Of a stretch of DNA of 16,904 nucleotides, positions 6,035-14,009 are shown in pieces; positions within the stretch are counted from its first letter, which is position 1; each line of letters begins with the position of its first letter. This DNA is from JBHHXR01 sp046757205 (GTDB lineage Bacteria; Pseudomonadota; Alphaproteobacteria; Rhodobacterales; Rhodobacteraceae), in NCBI GenBank assembly GCA_046757205.1, contig JBHHXR010000047.1, forward strand, positions 1 through 16,904, written 5' to 3'. The notes under the pieces were generated by a model. The model searched no databases. It was not told where the DNA came from and saw only the letters and a list, made by a program, of their open reading frames with translations. A program made the position numbers and the translations under genes.

Positions 6035-8236
6035 TCAATCATCGGAATGGATCAGGCGCGGCGCGTCCTGCGAACCGGCCCGGCCGCGCCCCGACAGCGA
6101 CGGGTTTTCCATGAAGAAGCGATGGCAGCTGAAGGCGCGCTCGTCGGCCGCCGTGTCGTGGCGCCGATAGCTGCCATCGGGAAACAGCACCCAGCTCTGC
6201 GTCTGGTCGGCCAGGTTGGCGGCCATGATCTGATCGATGATCTGGGCGTGCACCGTGGCATTGGTGATCCGCACCAGCGTCTCCACCCGCCGGTCGAGGT
6301 TGCGGCCCATCCAGTCGGCCGAGGAAATGTAGACCTTGGCCTTCTTCGACGGCAGGCCGCGGCCATTGCCGAAGCAGACGATGCGCGAATGCTCCAGGAA
6401 CCGCCCGACGATGGATTTGACGCGAATATTCTCGCTCAGCCCCTTTACCCCGGGCTTCAGCCCGCAGATGCCGCGCACCACCAGCGAGATTTTCACGCCG
6501 GCCTGGCTGGCGGCATAGAGCGCGTCGATGATGTCGTCCTCGATGACGGCGTTGAGCTTGGCCCAGACCGCCGCCGGGCGCCCGGCGCGAACGTGTGCCG
6601 CCTCCGCCTCCAATCCCTGGATGATCCTGCTTTTCAGCGTGTGCGGTGAAATCGCGAGGTTTTCCAGCCCTTCGGGTTCGGCATAGCCGGTGACGTAGTT
6701 GAACACCTTGGTGGCGTCACGTCCGAGCGCCCGATCGCAGGTGAACAGCGACAGATCGGTGTAGATGTTGGCGGTGATGGGATGATAGTTTCCGGTGCCG
6801 AAATGCGAGTAGGTGACCAGCTCGCCGCCCTCGCGGCGCACCACGGTCGATATCTTGGCGTGCGTCTTCCAGTCGATGAAGCCATAGACCACCTGCGCGC
6901 CGGCGCGTTCAAGCTGCCGCGACTGGCGGATATTCGCGGCCTCGTCGAACCGCGCCTTCAGTTCGATAAGCGCCGTTACCGACTTGCCGTCCTCGGCGGC
7001 CTCGCACAGCGCCGCCACGATGGGCGAGTTTTTCGAGGTCCGGTACAGCGTCTGCTTGATGGCCACGACATCGGGGTCGCGCGCCGCCTGCTGCAGGAAC
7101 TGCACCACGATGTCGAACGATTCGTAGGGGTGGTGCAGCAGCATGTCCTTCTGGCGGATGGCGGCGAAAATGTCGCCGTCATGGTCGCGCACCCGTTCCG
7201 GTACGCGCGGCGTGAACGGCGGCCACAAGAGATCCGGACGGGCGCCGAGAACCAGTTCGGAGACGTCGGTGATGCCGATCATGCCGTCGATCTCGATCAC
7301 CTCCTCGTTGGCCACGCGCAGCGATTCCACGATGGTCCGGCGCAACTTCGTCGGCGCCCCGGCCGAGACCTTCAGGCGGATCACCTCGCCCCGGCGGCGG
7401 CGCTTCAGCGCGGTCTCGAATTCGCGCACCAGGTCTTCGGCCTCTTCCTCGACTTCCAGGTCGCTGTCGCGCAGCACCCGGAAGGTGCAGCTTCCGGTGT
7501 CGCGGTAGCCCGGGAACAGCCGGTCGAGGAACAGTTTCAGCAGGCCTTCGAGGGGAAGGAAACGGAACTCCGCGCCCGCCTTCGGACCGAGCGCGACGAA
7601 TCGCGGAACCAGCGGCGGCACCGGCACCAGCGCGGTCAGCGGATTGCCGTCCTTTTTCCGCTTGAGCTGCAGCGCCAGCGCGAAGCCGCCGTTGGCGATG
7701 AACGGAAACGGATGCGCCGGATCGATGGCCAGCGGCGTCAGCACCGGAAATACCTGTTCCATGAACTGGGTTTCCAGGCGTTCTACGTCGGCCGCCGTCA
7801 TGTCGCCGGGGTCGGCAATGACGATGCCGTTCCGCTCCATCTGGCCGCTCAGGTCGCGCCACACGTTCTGCTGGCGCAGCATCAGGGCGCGGGCGTCGGC
7901 GTCGATCACCTCCAGTTGCTCGGCCGGCGTCATCCCGTCGGAACTGGCGCGCGCCACGCCGGCCCGCACCAGCCCGCGCAGGCCGGCGACGCGGACCGTG
8001 TAGAACTCGTCGAGGTTGGAGGCCGAGATCGACAGGAACCGCACGCGTTCCAGAAGCGGCACGTCGGGATTCTCCGCCTCCTGAAGAACCCGCCAGTTGA
8101 ACGCCAGCCAGGACAGCTCGCGGTTGATGAAACGCCCCGGCGTCCCGGGCTCGGCACCGTCGACCGACGCCGGCGGGGGGAAGTCGCCGTGCAGAAAATC
8201 CGCATCGACATCGGCAGGGTGGAGTTTCGTATCCAT
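6035..8236 (-). CDS. ppk1: Polyphosphate kinase 1
   Basis: A 733-residue Ppk1 that reversibly moves the terminal phosphate of ATP onto inorganic polyphosphate at the membrane or cytoplasm. The N-terminal domain starts with RFINRELSWLAFN (35-47) and SASNLDEFYTVR (71-82). The two phospholipase D-like C-terminal domains carry the histidines expected for catalysis: H459 in KTHAKIS (the phosphorylated residue by family comparison), H478 in SHFGTGNYHP, and H616 in FLEHSRIVCFGNG. The length is normal. The ATG at 8236 has a GGAAAC-like ribosome site and lies 32 bases after hdaA. It is immediately followed by ppx. Synthesis and breakdown of polyphosphate in one transcript is a common arrangement. Confidence 0.96.
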   Translation of the reverse strand: MDTKLHPADVDADFLHGDFPPPASVDGAEPGTPGRFINRELSWLAFNWRVLQEAENPDVPLLERVRFLSISASNLDEFYTVRVAGLRGLVRAGVARASSDGMTPAEQLEVIDADARALMLRQQNVWRDLSGQMERNGIVIADPGDMTAADVERLETQFMEQVFPVLTPLAIDPAHPFPFIANGGFALALQLKRKKDGNPLTALVPVPPLVPRFVALGPKAGAEFRFLPLEGLLKLFLDRLFPGYRDTGSCTFRVLRDSDLEVEEEAEDLVREFETALKRRRRGEVIRLKVSAGAPTKLRRTIVESLRVANEEVIEIDGMIGITDVSELVLGARPDLLWPPFTPRVPERVRDHDGDIFAAIRQKDMLLHHPYESFDIVVQFLQQAARDPDVVAIKQTLYRTSKNSPIVAALCEAAEDGKSVTALIELKARFDEAANIRQSRQLERAGAQVVYGFIDWKTHAKISTVVRREGGELVTYSHFGTGNYHPITANIYTDLSLFTCDRALGRDATKVFNYVTGYAEPEGLENLAISPHTLKSRIIQGLEAEAAHVRAGRPAAVWAKLNAVIEDDIIDALYAASQAGVKISLVVRGICGLKPGVKGLSENIRVKSIVGRFLEHSRIVCFGNGRGLPSKKAKVYISSADWMGRNLDRRVETLVRITNATVHAQIIDQIMAANLADQTQSWVLFPDGSYRRHDTAADERAFSCHRFFMENPSLSGRGRAGSQDAPRLIHSDD

Positions 8237-8268
8237 CGCAGAGTTTCCGGTTTCGGCGCGCCGCCGTC

Positions 8269-8961
8269 TCAGCGCGGCTCGCGTGTCAGGATATCAGAGG
8301 CGAGCGCCCTGGTCACCGGCCTCTTGCGCTGCATCGACGCCCGGTCGAGCGCCTCGACCAGACCGGCGGCGGCGGCCAGCGAGCGCTCCATGCGGGTGAC
8401 CAGATAGCGGACGAGATCGGGCGCGACGGTCAGTTGCCGGTCGTCGAACAGCTTGACCAGCACGGCGCCAAGAAGCCGGTCGTCGGGCGGCGGCAGCGTG
8501 GCGACCTGGGCGGCGCGCAGCCGCGACGCCAGATCGGGCAGGTCGATCTTCCAGCGCGCCGGCGCGTCGCGTCCGGTGACCAGGAGCGCGCCGCCTCCCG
8601 ACAGCAGCAGATTGTGCAAGTGCAGAAACGCCCGCTCGGCATCCGCCCGTGCGCCCGGCGCAAGCCCGGACATCCGGTCGGCGTTTTCCACCGCCACCGC
8701 CCCGCCGGCGGCCAGTTCCGGAACGTCGCCGGCGCCGAGTTCGACGGCTTCCACAAGACGCGCCGATGCCGCCTCGGCCCACACGCATGCAAGATGGGTC
8801 TTGCCGGAGCCGGCCGGGCCGGTAAGTGCCAGCCTGCCCTCGGGCCAGCTCTTCCAGCCGTCGATCACCGACAGCACGTCCTCGTTGGCTGGCGACACGA
8901 AATAGTCGTCGCGGCCCAGCGCCGTGCGGCAAGGCAGATCGAATACCAGTTGTTCCTTCAT
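8269..8961 (-). CDS. hdaA: Regulatory inactivator of DnaA (HdaA/Hda)
   Basis: A 230-residue DnaA-paralogous AAA+ protein that, with the DNA-loaded beta clamp, stimulates ATP hydrolysis by DnaA and so prevents over-initiation of replication. The N-terminus MKEQLVFDLP contains a clamp-binding motif (QLVFDL, 4-9), as in Hda proteins. Walker A is GPAGSGKT (48-55). The Walker B position reads AVAVENAD (88-95), with E in place of the usual first D. An arginine-containing DLASRL segment and a C-terminal helical lid follow. It lacks the DnaA domain IV DNA-binding module, which rules out DnaA itself. It starts 3 bases after the AI-2E permease stop and is 32 bases from ppk. AI-2E permease-hdaA-ppk-ppx is a gene order known from rhizobia. 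Confidence 0.9.
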   Translation of the reverse strand: MKEQLVFDLPCRTALGRDDYFVSPANEDVLSVIDGWKSWPEGRLALTGPAGSGKTHLACVWAEAASARLVEAVELGAGDVPELAAGGAVAVENADRMSGLAPGARADAERAFLHLHNLLLSGGGALLVTGRDAPARWKIDLPDLASRLRAAQVATLPPPDDRLLGAVLVKLFDDRQLTVAPDLVRYLVTRMERSLAAAAGLVEALDRASMQRKRPVTRALASDILTREPR

Positions 8962-8964
8962 TTG

Positions 8965-10035
8965 CTAGTCTTCCGCATTGCCGCCCTGAGGGCCGCGATA
9001 GAGAGCCGATTGCTTGTATTGCTCGATGCCGAAACGCACAAGCACGCCGATGGCCGCAGAGACCGGCACCGCGATCAGCAGCCCGGTGAAGCCGAACAGC
9101 GAGCCGAAGGCGGTCAGCGCGAACATCAGCCAGACCGGGTGCAGCCCGACCGAGCCGCCGACCAGAAGCGGCGACAGCACGTTGCCCTCGACAAGCTGTC
9201 CGACGACGTAGATGAACGCCACCGCCGCGATCAGCGCCGGCTGGCCGGAGAACTGGAAAACCGCCACCGTCAGCGACACGATGCCGCCCAGGAGCGCGCC
9301 GACATAGGGGATGAACGACAATATCCCCGCCGCCAGCCCGATGAAGACGCCGAACTGCAACCCCACGATCGCCAGCCCCACCGCGTAGAATGTCCCGAGA
9401 ATGGCGCAGACCGAGAACTGGCCGCGCACGAACCCGGCCAGCACCTTGTCGATGCGGGCGGCCAGCGTCCGCACGGTCGGCGCGTGCTGGCGCGGCAGCC
9501 AGCCGTCGATGATGGCTATCATCCGGTCCCAGTCGAGCAGCAGGTAGAAGGCCACCACCGGCGCGATAACCACCAGCATCAGCAGATCGAACAGCGCCAG
9601 CGTCGAGGCCAGCACCGAGTTGAGGAAATCCGCTCCCTTTGCCTTCAGCGTGCCCTCGGCCGAGGCGAGCGCGTTGCGCAGAACCGAATCCTCGTCGAAA
9701 AGGCTGGGGAAATGCTCGCTCAGATAGTCGCGCAACCCGGCGATGAACCCCGGCGTCGCCACTCCCACGGCTTCGCCCTGCCGGATAATCAGCGGCAGCA
9801 GCAGGAGCAGCAGCAGGCCGATCGCGACTATTGCCGTCACCGTGATGGTGACGGTCGCCATCACCCGGCTCAGGCCCGCCGCCTCCAGCCGGTCGGCAAT
9901 CGGGTCGAGCAGATAGGCGAGCGCAGCGCCGGCAACGAACGGAAGGAGGGTATCGCCGAGAACCCACAGGATGAGGACGAAGACGACCAGAGCGCCGCTC
10001 CACCACCTGACCTGTCCGCGAATACTCAGGCCCAT
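8965..10035 (-). CDS. AI-2E family transporter (PerM-like membrane protein)
   Basis: A 356-residue inner-membrane protein of the AI-2E/PerM family (Pfam AI-2E_transport type). The N-terminal pair of hydrophobic helices (about 14-44 and 60-86) includes the LLPFVAGAALAYLLDPIADRLE segment typical of the family. A polar loop (about 90-145) comes next, and then further helices, including the conserved FIGLAAGILSFIPYVG and LVEGNVLSPLLVG blocks. Family members export autoinducer-2 or act as ion antiporters in a few studied bacteria. The substrate here cannot be told from sequence. It is the first gene of the run ending at ppx and is followed after 3 bases by hdaA. Confidence 0.9.
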   Translation of the reverse strand: MGLSIRGQVRWWSGALVVFVLILWVLGDTLLPFVAGAALAYLLDPIADRLEAAGLSRVMATVTITVTAIVAIGLLLLLLLPLIIRQGEAVGVATPGFIAGLRDYLSEHFPSLFDEDSVLRNALASAEGTLKAKGADFLNSVLASTLALFDLLMLVVIAPVVAFYLLLDWDRMIAIIDGWLPRQHAPTVRTLAARIDKVLAGFVRGQFSVCAILGTFYAVGLAIVGLQFGVFIGLAAGILSFIPYVGALLGGIVSLTVAVFQFSGQPALIAAVAFIYVVGQLVEGNVLSPLLVGGSVGLHPVWLMFALTAFGSLFGFTGLLIAVPVSAAIGVLVRFGIEQYKQSALYRGPQGGNAED

Positions 10036-10130
10036 GCCCTGCCCTGCCGGTTCTTGCGGGCCGCCGCCTGCCGGATCGGGGCGCGGTCCCGCCGGCAGAA
10101 TACGGGCGAATTGGCGGCGGCGCCAGCCTG

Positions 10131-10149
10131 CCGCGACCGGCGGTCGCGG
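10131..10149 (-). terminator. Hairpin directly after the NAD kinase stop codon
   Basis: CCGCGACC (10131-10138) and GGTCGCGG (10142-10149) form a perfect 8-bp stem with a 3-base loop, touching the nadK stop codon. Read on the minus strand there is no T-tract behind it. It could be a weak intrinsic terminator or a stabilising 3' end, or read-through may continue into the AI-2E gene 95 bases further on. Confidence 0.4.
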
Positions 10150-10923
10150 TCAGACGAACTGTTCGCGGATCAGCCGCTCCTCCAGCCCGTGGCCGGGATC
10201 GAACAGGATATGGTGGCGCACCGACGTTTCCGTGCGGATATCGACCGTCTTCACGTCGCGCACCTCGTAGGAATCGGCCACCGCGGAAACCGGGCGCTTG
10301 CGCGGCTCCAGCACCTCGAAACGGACCTTCGCTTTCTTCGGCAGCAGCGCCCCGCGCCAGCGGCGCGGGCGGAAGGCGGACATCGCCGTCAGCGCCATCA
10401 CATCGGCGCCGATCGGCAGGATCGGGCCGTGCGCCGAGTAGTTGTATGCGGTGGAGCCGGCCGGTGTGCAGACCAGCGCGCCGTCGCAGGCCAGCTCCGG
10501 CATCCGTTCGCGGCCGTCGACGAGGATGCGCAGCTTGGCCGCCTGCGGACCCTGGCGCAGGAGCGACACCTCGTTGATCGCCAGCGCCTGCTCGCGGTTG
10601 CCATCCATGCGCAGCGCCTCCATCCGCAGCGGGTTGATCACCGCTTCCTCGGCCTCGTTCAGGCGCCGGTGCAGATCCTCGGTGTCATATTCGTTCATCA
10701 GGAAGCCGACGGTGCCGCGATGCATGCCGTAGACGGCGATTTCCTGCTCGCGGCTGTCGTGCAGCACCGACAGCATGAACCCGTCGCCGCCCAGCGCCAC
10801 GATGACATCGGCCTCCTCCTTCGCGGCGTTGCCGTAGCGCCTGGTCAGCACCTTCAGCGCGCTCTGTGCCTCCGGCGCCGAACTGGCGAGAAAGCAGATA
10901 TTCTCGAACGATTTTTCCGCCAT
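10150..10923 (-). CDS. nadK: NAD kinase
   Basis: A 257-residue cytoplasmic enzyme that phosphorylates NAD to NADP. The family motifs are in order: GGDG (45-48) in VIVALGGDGFML, GMHRGTVGFLMNEYD (67-81), AINEVSLLRQ with the NE pair (117-118), and the glycine-rich CDGALVCTPAGSTAYNYSA block (146-164) with the TPAGSTAY core. The length matches alphaproteobacterial NAD kinases. The frame extends upstream to 11079. The ATG at 10923 is preferred because AGGGGAG lies about 5 bases before it and the homology starts there. It is divergent from glyA, with about 250 bases between them that hold the promoters of both. Confidence 0.95.
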   Translation of the reverse strand: MAEKSFENICFLASSAPEAQSALKVLTRRYGNAAKEEADVIVALGGDGFMLSVLHDSREQEIAVYGMHRGTVGFLMNEYDTEDLHRRLNEAEEAVINPLRMEALRMDGNREQALAINEVSLLRQGPQAAKLRILVDGRERMPELACDGALVCTPAGSTAYNYSAHGPILPIGADVMALTAMSAFRPRRWRGALLPKKAKVRFEVLEPRKRPVSAVADSYEVRDVKTVDIRTETSVRHHILFDPGHGLEERLIREQFV

Positions 10924-11173
10924 CAGGCTCCCCTGCCGCACCGCCCCGCCGCCGCTGCAGTCTTTACTCTGCCCGATGGCATGACAAGCCCCCACCGGAG
11001 TTTCGCAAGCGTCACGGAGATTCCGCCGCCCGTGAGCGGGATACCGCCACATCCCGGCACCTCGAGTGTCGCGTAACATGGTCGCGGCGGTCGTTTTTGG
11101 TGTTCTTTTCGGGCGGCTTCTCGGCTAGGTAGCGGCCACACCAGGCAAGCCCGCAGGGTAAGGAGACCGCCCG
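10924..11173. other. Divergent intergenic region nadK/glyA
   Basis: Non-coding spacer of 250 bases that must hold the nadK promoter (minus) and the glyA promoter (plus). On the minus strand TTGTCA (10982-10987) is a possible -35 for nadK, but no convincing -10 follows. For glyA only the ribosome site AAGGAGA (11160-11166) is clear. I see no riboswitch that I can recognise. Confidence 0.5.
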
Positions 11174-12463
11174 ATGCAAGCCACCGTCCGCGATGCCGGC
11201 TTTTTCACCGAAGACCTGTCGTCCCGCGATCCGGATATTTTCGGCGCGATCGAGAACGAGCTTGGCCGCCAGCGCGACGAGATCGAGCTGATCGCCTCGG
11301 AAAACATCGTCTCGCGCGCGGTGATGCAGGCGCAGGGCTCGGTGATGACCAACAAGTACGCCGAAGGGTATCCGGGGCGGCGCTACTACGGCGGCTGCGA
11401 GTTCGTCGATGTCGCGGAAACCCTGGCAATCGAGCGGGCGCGCGAGCTGTTCGGCGCCGGATTCGTCAACGTGCAGCCCAACTCCGGCTCCCAGGCCAAC
11501 CAGGGCGCCTTCATGGCGATGATGAGCCCGGGCGACACGTTTCTGGGCATGGAGCTTGCCTCCGGCGGGCACCTGACCCACGGCGCGCGGCCCAACCAGT
11601 CAGGCAAGTGGTTCAACGCGGTGCCCTACGGCGTGCGCCAGCAGGACAGCCTGATCGACTACGACCGGCTGGCGGAACTGGCGAAGGAGCACCGGCCGAA
11701 GGTGATCGTCGCCGGCGGCTCGGCGATCCCGCGACAGATCGATTTCGCCCGGTTCCGCGAGATCGCCGATTCGGTGGGCGCCAGGCTGATGGTCGACATG
11801 GCGCATTTCGCCGGGCTGGTGGCCGCCGGTGTGCACCCCAGCCCGATGCCGTTCGCCGACGTGGTGACCACAACCACCCACAAGACGCTGCGCGGCCCGC
11901 GCGGCGGCATGATCCTGACCAATGACGAGGCGCTGGCGAAAAAGATCAACTCGGCGATTTTTCCGGGCCTGCAGGGCGGGCCGCTGATGCACGTGATCGC
12001 CGCCAAGGCGGTGGCCTTCGGCGAAGCGCTGCGGCCGGAGTTCCGCGCCTATGCGGCGCAGGTGGTGGAGAACGCGCAAGCGCTGGCCGACACCCTGATG
12101 CAGGGGGGTCTGGATATCGTCACCGGCGGCACCGACACCCATGTCATGCTGGTGGACCTGCGGCCCAAGGGTGTCAAGGGCAACGCCACCGAGAAGGCGC
12201 TCGGGCGCGCCAACATCACCTGCAACAAGAACGGCATCCCGTTCGACCCGGAAAAACCGACCATCACCTCGGGCATCCGCCTCGGCACCCCGGCGGCGAC
12301 GACGCGGGGCTTCGCGGCGGAAGAATTCCGCGCCGTCGGCGAGATGATCTGCGAAGTGGTGGACGGCCTTGCGGCCAACGGCGAGGATGAAAACGCCGCC
12401 GTCGAGACCGCCGTGCGGGCACGCGCGCGGGACCTCTGCGGCCGTTTTCCGATCTACCGCTGA
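11174..12463 (+). CDS. glyA: Serine hydroxymethyltransferase
   Basis: A 429-residue pyridoxal-phosphate enzyme that interconverts serine and glycine while loading one-carbon units onto tetrahydrofolate. Family signatures are plain: ELIASENIVS (38-47), NKYAEGYPGRRYYGG (60-74), NVQPNSGSQAN (99-109), the DMAHFAGLVAAGVHPSP block (208-224), and the cofactor lysine K237 in VVTTTTHKTLRGPRGG. The length is normal. The ATG at 11174 has AAGGAGA as ribosome site. In many alphaproteobacteria nrdR and ribD follow glyA. Here a HAD-family gene follows after about 116 bases on the same strand, and I cannot tell whether they are co-transcribed. Confidence 0.97.
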   Translation: MQATVRDAGFFTEDLSSRDPDIFGAIENELGRQRDEIELIASENIVSRAVMQAQGSVMTNKYAEGYPGRRYYGGCEFVDVAETLAIERARELFGAGFVNVQPNSGSQANQGAFMAMMSPGDTFLGMELASGGHLTHGARPNQSGKWFNAVPYGVRQQDSLIDYDRLAELAKEHRPKVIVAGGSAIPRQIDFARFREIADSVGARLMVDMAHFAGLVAAGVHPSPMPFADVVTTTTHKTLRGPRGGMILTNDEALAKKINSAIFPGLQGGPLMHVIAAKAVAFGEALRPEFRAYAAQVVENAQALADTLMQGGLDIVTGGTDTHVMLVDLRPKGVKGNATEKALGRANITCNKNGIPFDPEKPTITSGIRLGTPAATTRGFAAEEFRAVGEMICEVVDGLAANGEDENAAVETAVRARARDLCGRFPIYR

Positions 12464-12579
12464 GACCGCTGCCCGGCCGGTTTCCACCGGGCCGCCGGCG
12501 GTAACATTCCCGAAACGTATTTCAGCGAATCTGGCCGCGGTCGTTCAGCATGAACCATATGAAATCGCGGGAGGATCGG

Positions 12580-13362
12580 GTGAGCCTGTCGGCACTGATA
12601 TTCAACGCCGAGGGTGCTCTGGCGGAAACCGAGGATGTGCACCGCGCCGCCTACAACGAAGCCTTCCGCGAATTTGGATTCTCTTGGGTTTGGAGCCGAT
12701 CCGACCACATCGGTCTGCGCCATGTCGAAGACGGCGCGGAGCGGATCCGCACCTACGCCCGAACCACGCACCCCGTCTTCTGGGCGGCGTTTCGCGACAG
12801 CGGCGTCTTCGCCCGGATATTCCGGCGCAAGGCGGCGCTGTACTCCGGTATGCTCGCCGACGGAGCGGTGGCGCTGCGGCCCGGCGTGTCGCGGCTGATC
12901 GGCGAAGCGATGTCCGAAGGCATCGCGCTGGCCGCCGTGACGCCCGGAACGCGCGCCGATTTCCGCCGCCTGCTGACCGGCCAGCTCGGCGGCGACGCTG
13001 CCGGCTGGATCGGCACGGTCATATCGAGTGAAGACGAGTCGTCGCGGGGTGCGAACCCCTACGCGGCGGCGCTCGAAGAACTGGGTGTCGCGGCGGACGC
13101 CGCGATCGCTTTCGAAAGCAGCGCGCACGGTACCCGCAGGGCGGCCGAAGCCGGCCTCGGCGTCGTGGCGACGCCCGGTATCTACACGTCCTCGGAACGC
13201 TTCGACGACGCCTGGCTGGTGCTCAGCGACCTCGGCCGCCCGGCGGAGCCGTTCGATATCTTGCACGGCCCCGACCTGCCGCACGATTTCATCGGCATCG
13301 AGGCGCTTCTGGCGCTCCGCCGCGCGGTTCGGGGCGGTCAGGCCCAACGCTCCGGCGGGTAG
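12580..13362 (+). CDS. CbbY-like HAD-superfamily protein lacking catalytic aspartates
   Basis: A 260-residue protein with the overall pattern of CbbY-type HAD phosphatases: an N-terminal Rossmann strand, AETEDVHRAAYNEAF (15-29), a cap region with EDGAERIRTY (50-59), a Thr motif AAVTPGT (118-124) and late strands ending near IGIEALLA. The catalytic motifs are changed. The DxDGT loop reads NAEGA (9-13), replacing both the nucleophile and the acid/base aspartate, and the FEDS loop reads FESS (178-181). The KPxP-type motif III reads RGANPY (156-161). The reading frame is otherwise intact, so it is probably a non-enzymatic relative rather than a decaying gene. The frame includes an upstream ATG at 12550. 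I chose the GTG at 12580 because GGGAGG lies 5 bases before it. Its end overlaps the convergent GST gene by 25 bases. Confidence 0.8.
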   Translation: MSLSALIFNAEGALAETEDVHRAAYNEAFREFGFSWVWSRSDHIGLRHVEDGAERIRTYARTTHPVFWAAFRDSGVFARIFRRKAALYSGMLADGAVALRPGVSRLIGEAMSEGIALAAVTPGTRADFRRLLTGQLGGDAAGWIGTVISSEDESSRGANPYAAALEELGVAADAAIAFESSAHGTRRAAEAGLGVVATPGIYTSSERFDDAWLVLSDLGRPAEPFDILHGPDLPHDFIGIEALLALRRAVRGGQAQRSGG

Positions 13363-14009
13363 AAATCCTCGCGGTAGATCAGACTGTCCGTTCGCGGGTC
13401 GGGCAGCGAGGCGGCGAACGCCGGACGCGCGGCGAGCCGGCGGCGGTAGCCCGCCACGGCCGGGAAATCGTCGAGCCGGACGAAATGGCGCGCCACTTCG
13501 ACCGAGTAGCCGACGGCGATATCGGCCGCCGAGAAGCCGCCCCGCAGCAGATAATCCCGCGATCCCAGCACGCTTTCCACAACCCCCAGCGCCTTGGCCA
13601 GCCGCCGTGCCTCCAGTTTCATTATCACCGGCGAGCGGTCGGCATCGTCGCGGATCACGATATGCTGCTGGGTCAGGTTGGCGACATGGCAGGCCATTGT
13701 CTCGCTGTAATGCAGCCACTGCAGCCAATCGGCGCGCTCGGCATGCCCCGGTTCCCGCCACAACCCGCGATGGTCGCGGGTCTCGCAGAGATACTCGCAG
13801 ATGGCGCCGGATTCCATCAGCACCCGGCCGCCGTCCTCCAGGCAGGGCACGCGGCCCAACGGGTGGTGCGCAAGATAGTCCGGCGAACGCAATTGCGGGC
13901 CGAAGGGATGGATCACCAGGTCGAATTCCAGCCCCAGTTCGTGCAGCAGCCAAAGACTGCGCATCGAGCGCGCCTGATGGGCATGGTGCAGGCGCAATCG
14001 CCCGCTCAT
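13338..14009 (-). CDS. Glutathione S-transferase family protein
   Basis: A 223-residue soluble protein with a thioredoxin-like N-terminal domain (about 1-78) and an all-helical C-terminal domain. Typical GST features are LHHAHQARSMRSLWLLHELGLEFDL at the start, with S15 in the ARSMRS region a possible glutathione-activating residue. NPLGRVP-like HHPLGRVPCLED has the cis-proline, ESGAICEYL carries the glutathione-binding E-S pair, and FSAADIAVGY is the C-terminal N-capping motif. Substrate is unknown. The ATG at 14009 overlaps the tetR stop codon as ATGA, so the pair is translationally coupled and probably controlled by that TetR. Its 3' end overlaps the HAD gene by 25 bases in convergent orientation. 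Confidence 0.9.
   Translation of the reverse strand: MSGRLRLHHAHQARSMRSLWLLHELGLEFDLVIHPFGPQLRSPDYLAHHPLGRVPCLEDGGRVLMESGAICEYLCETRDHRGLWREPGHAERADWLQWLHYSETMACHVANLTQQHIVIRDDADRSPVIMKLEARRLAKALGVVESVLGSRDYLLRGGFSAADIAVGYSVEVARHFVRLDDFPAVAGYRRRLAARPAFAASLPDPRTDSLIYREDFYPPERWA

Noticed and set aside
10924..11079. 52-residue N-terminal extension of NAD kinase
   Set aside because: No homology to NAD kinases before MAEKS, no ribosome site at 11079, and a strong AGGGGAG site before the ATG at 10923.
12471..12492. Inverted repeat GCCCGG...CCGGGC after the glyA stop, as a terminator
   Set aside because: Six-bp stem with a 10-base loop and no T-tract; such repeats are expected by chance in GC-rich DNA.
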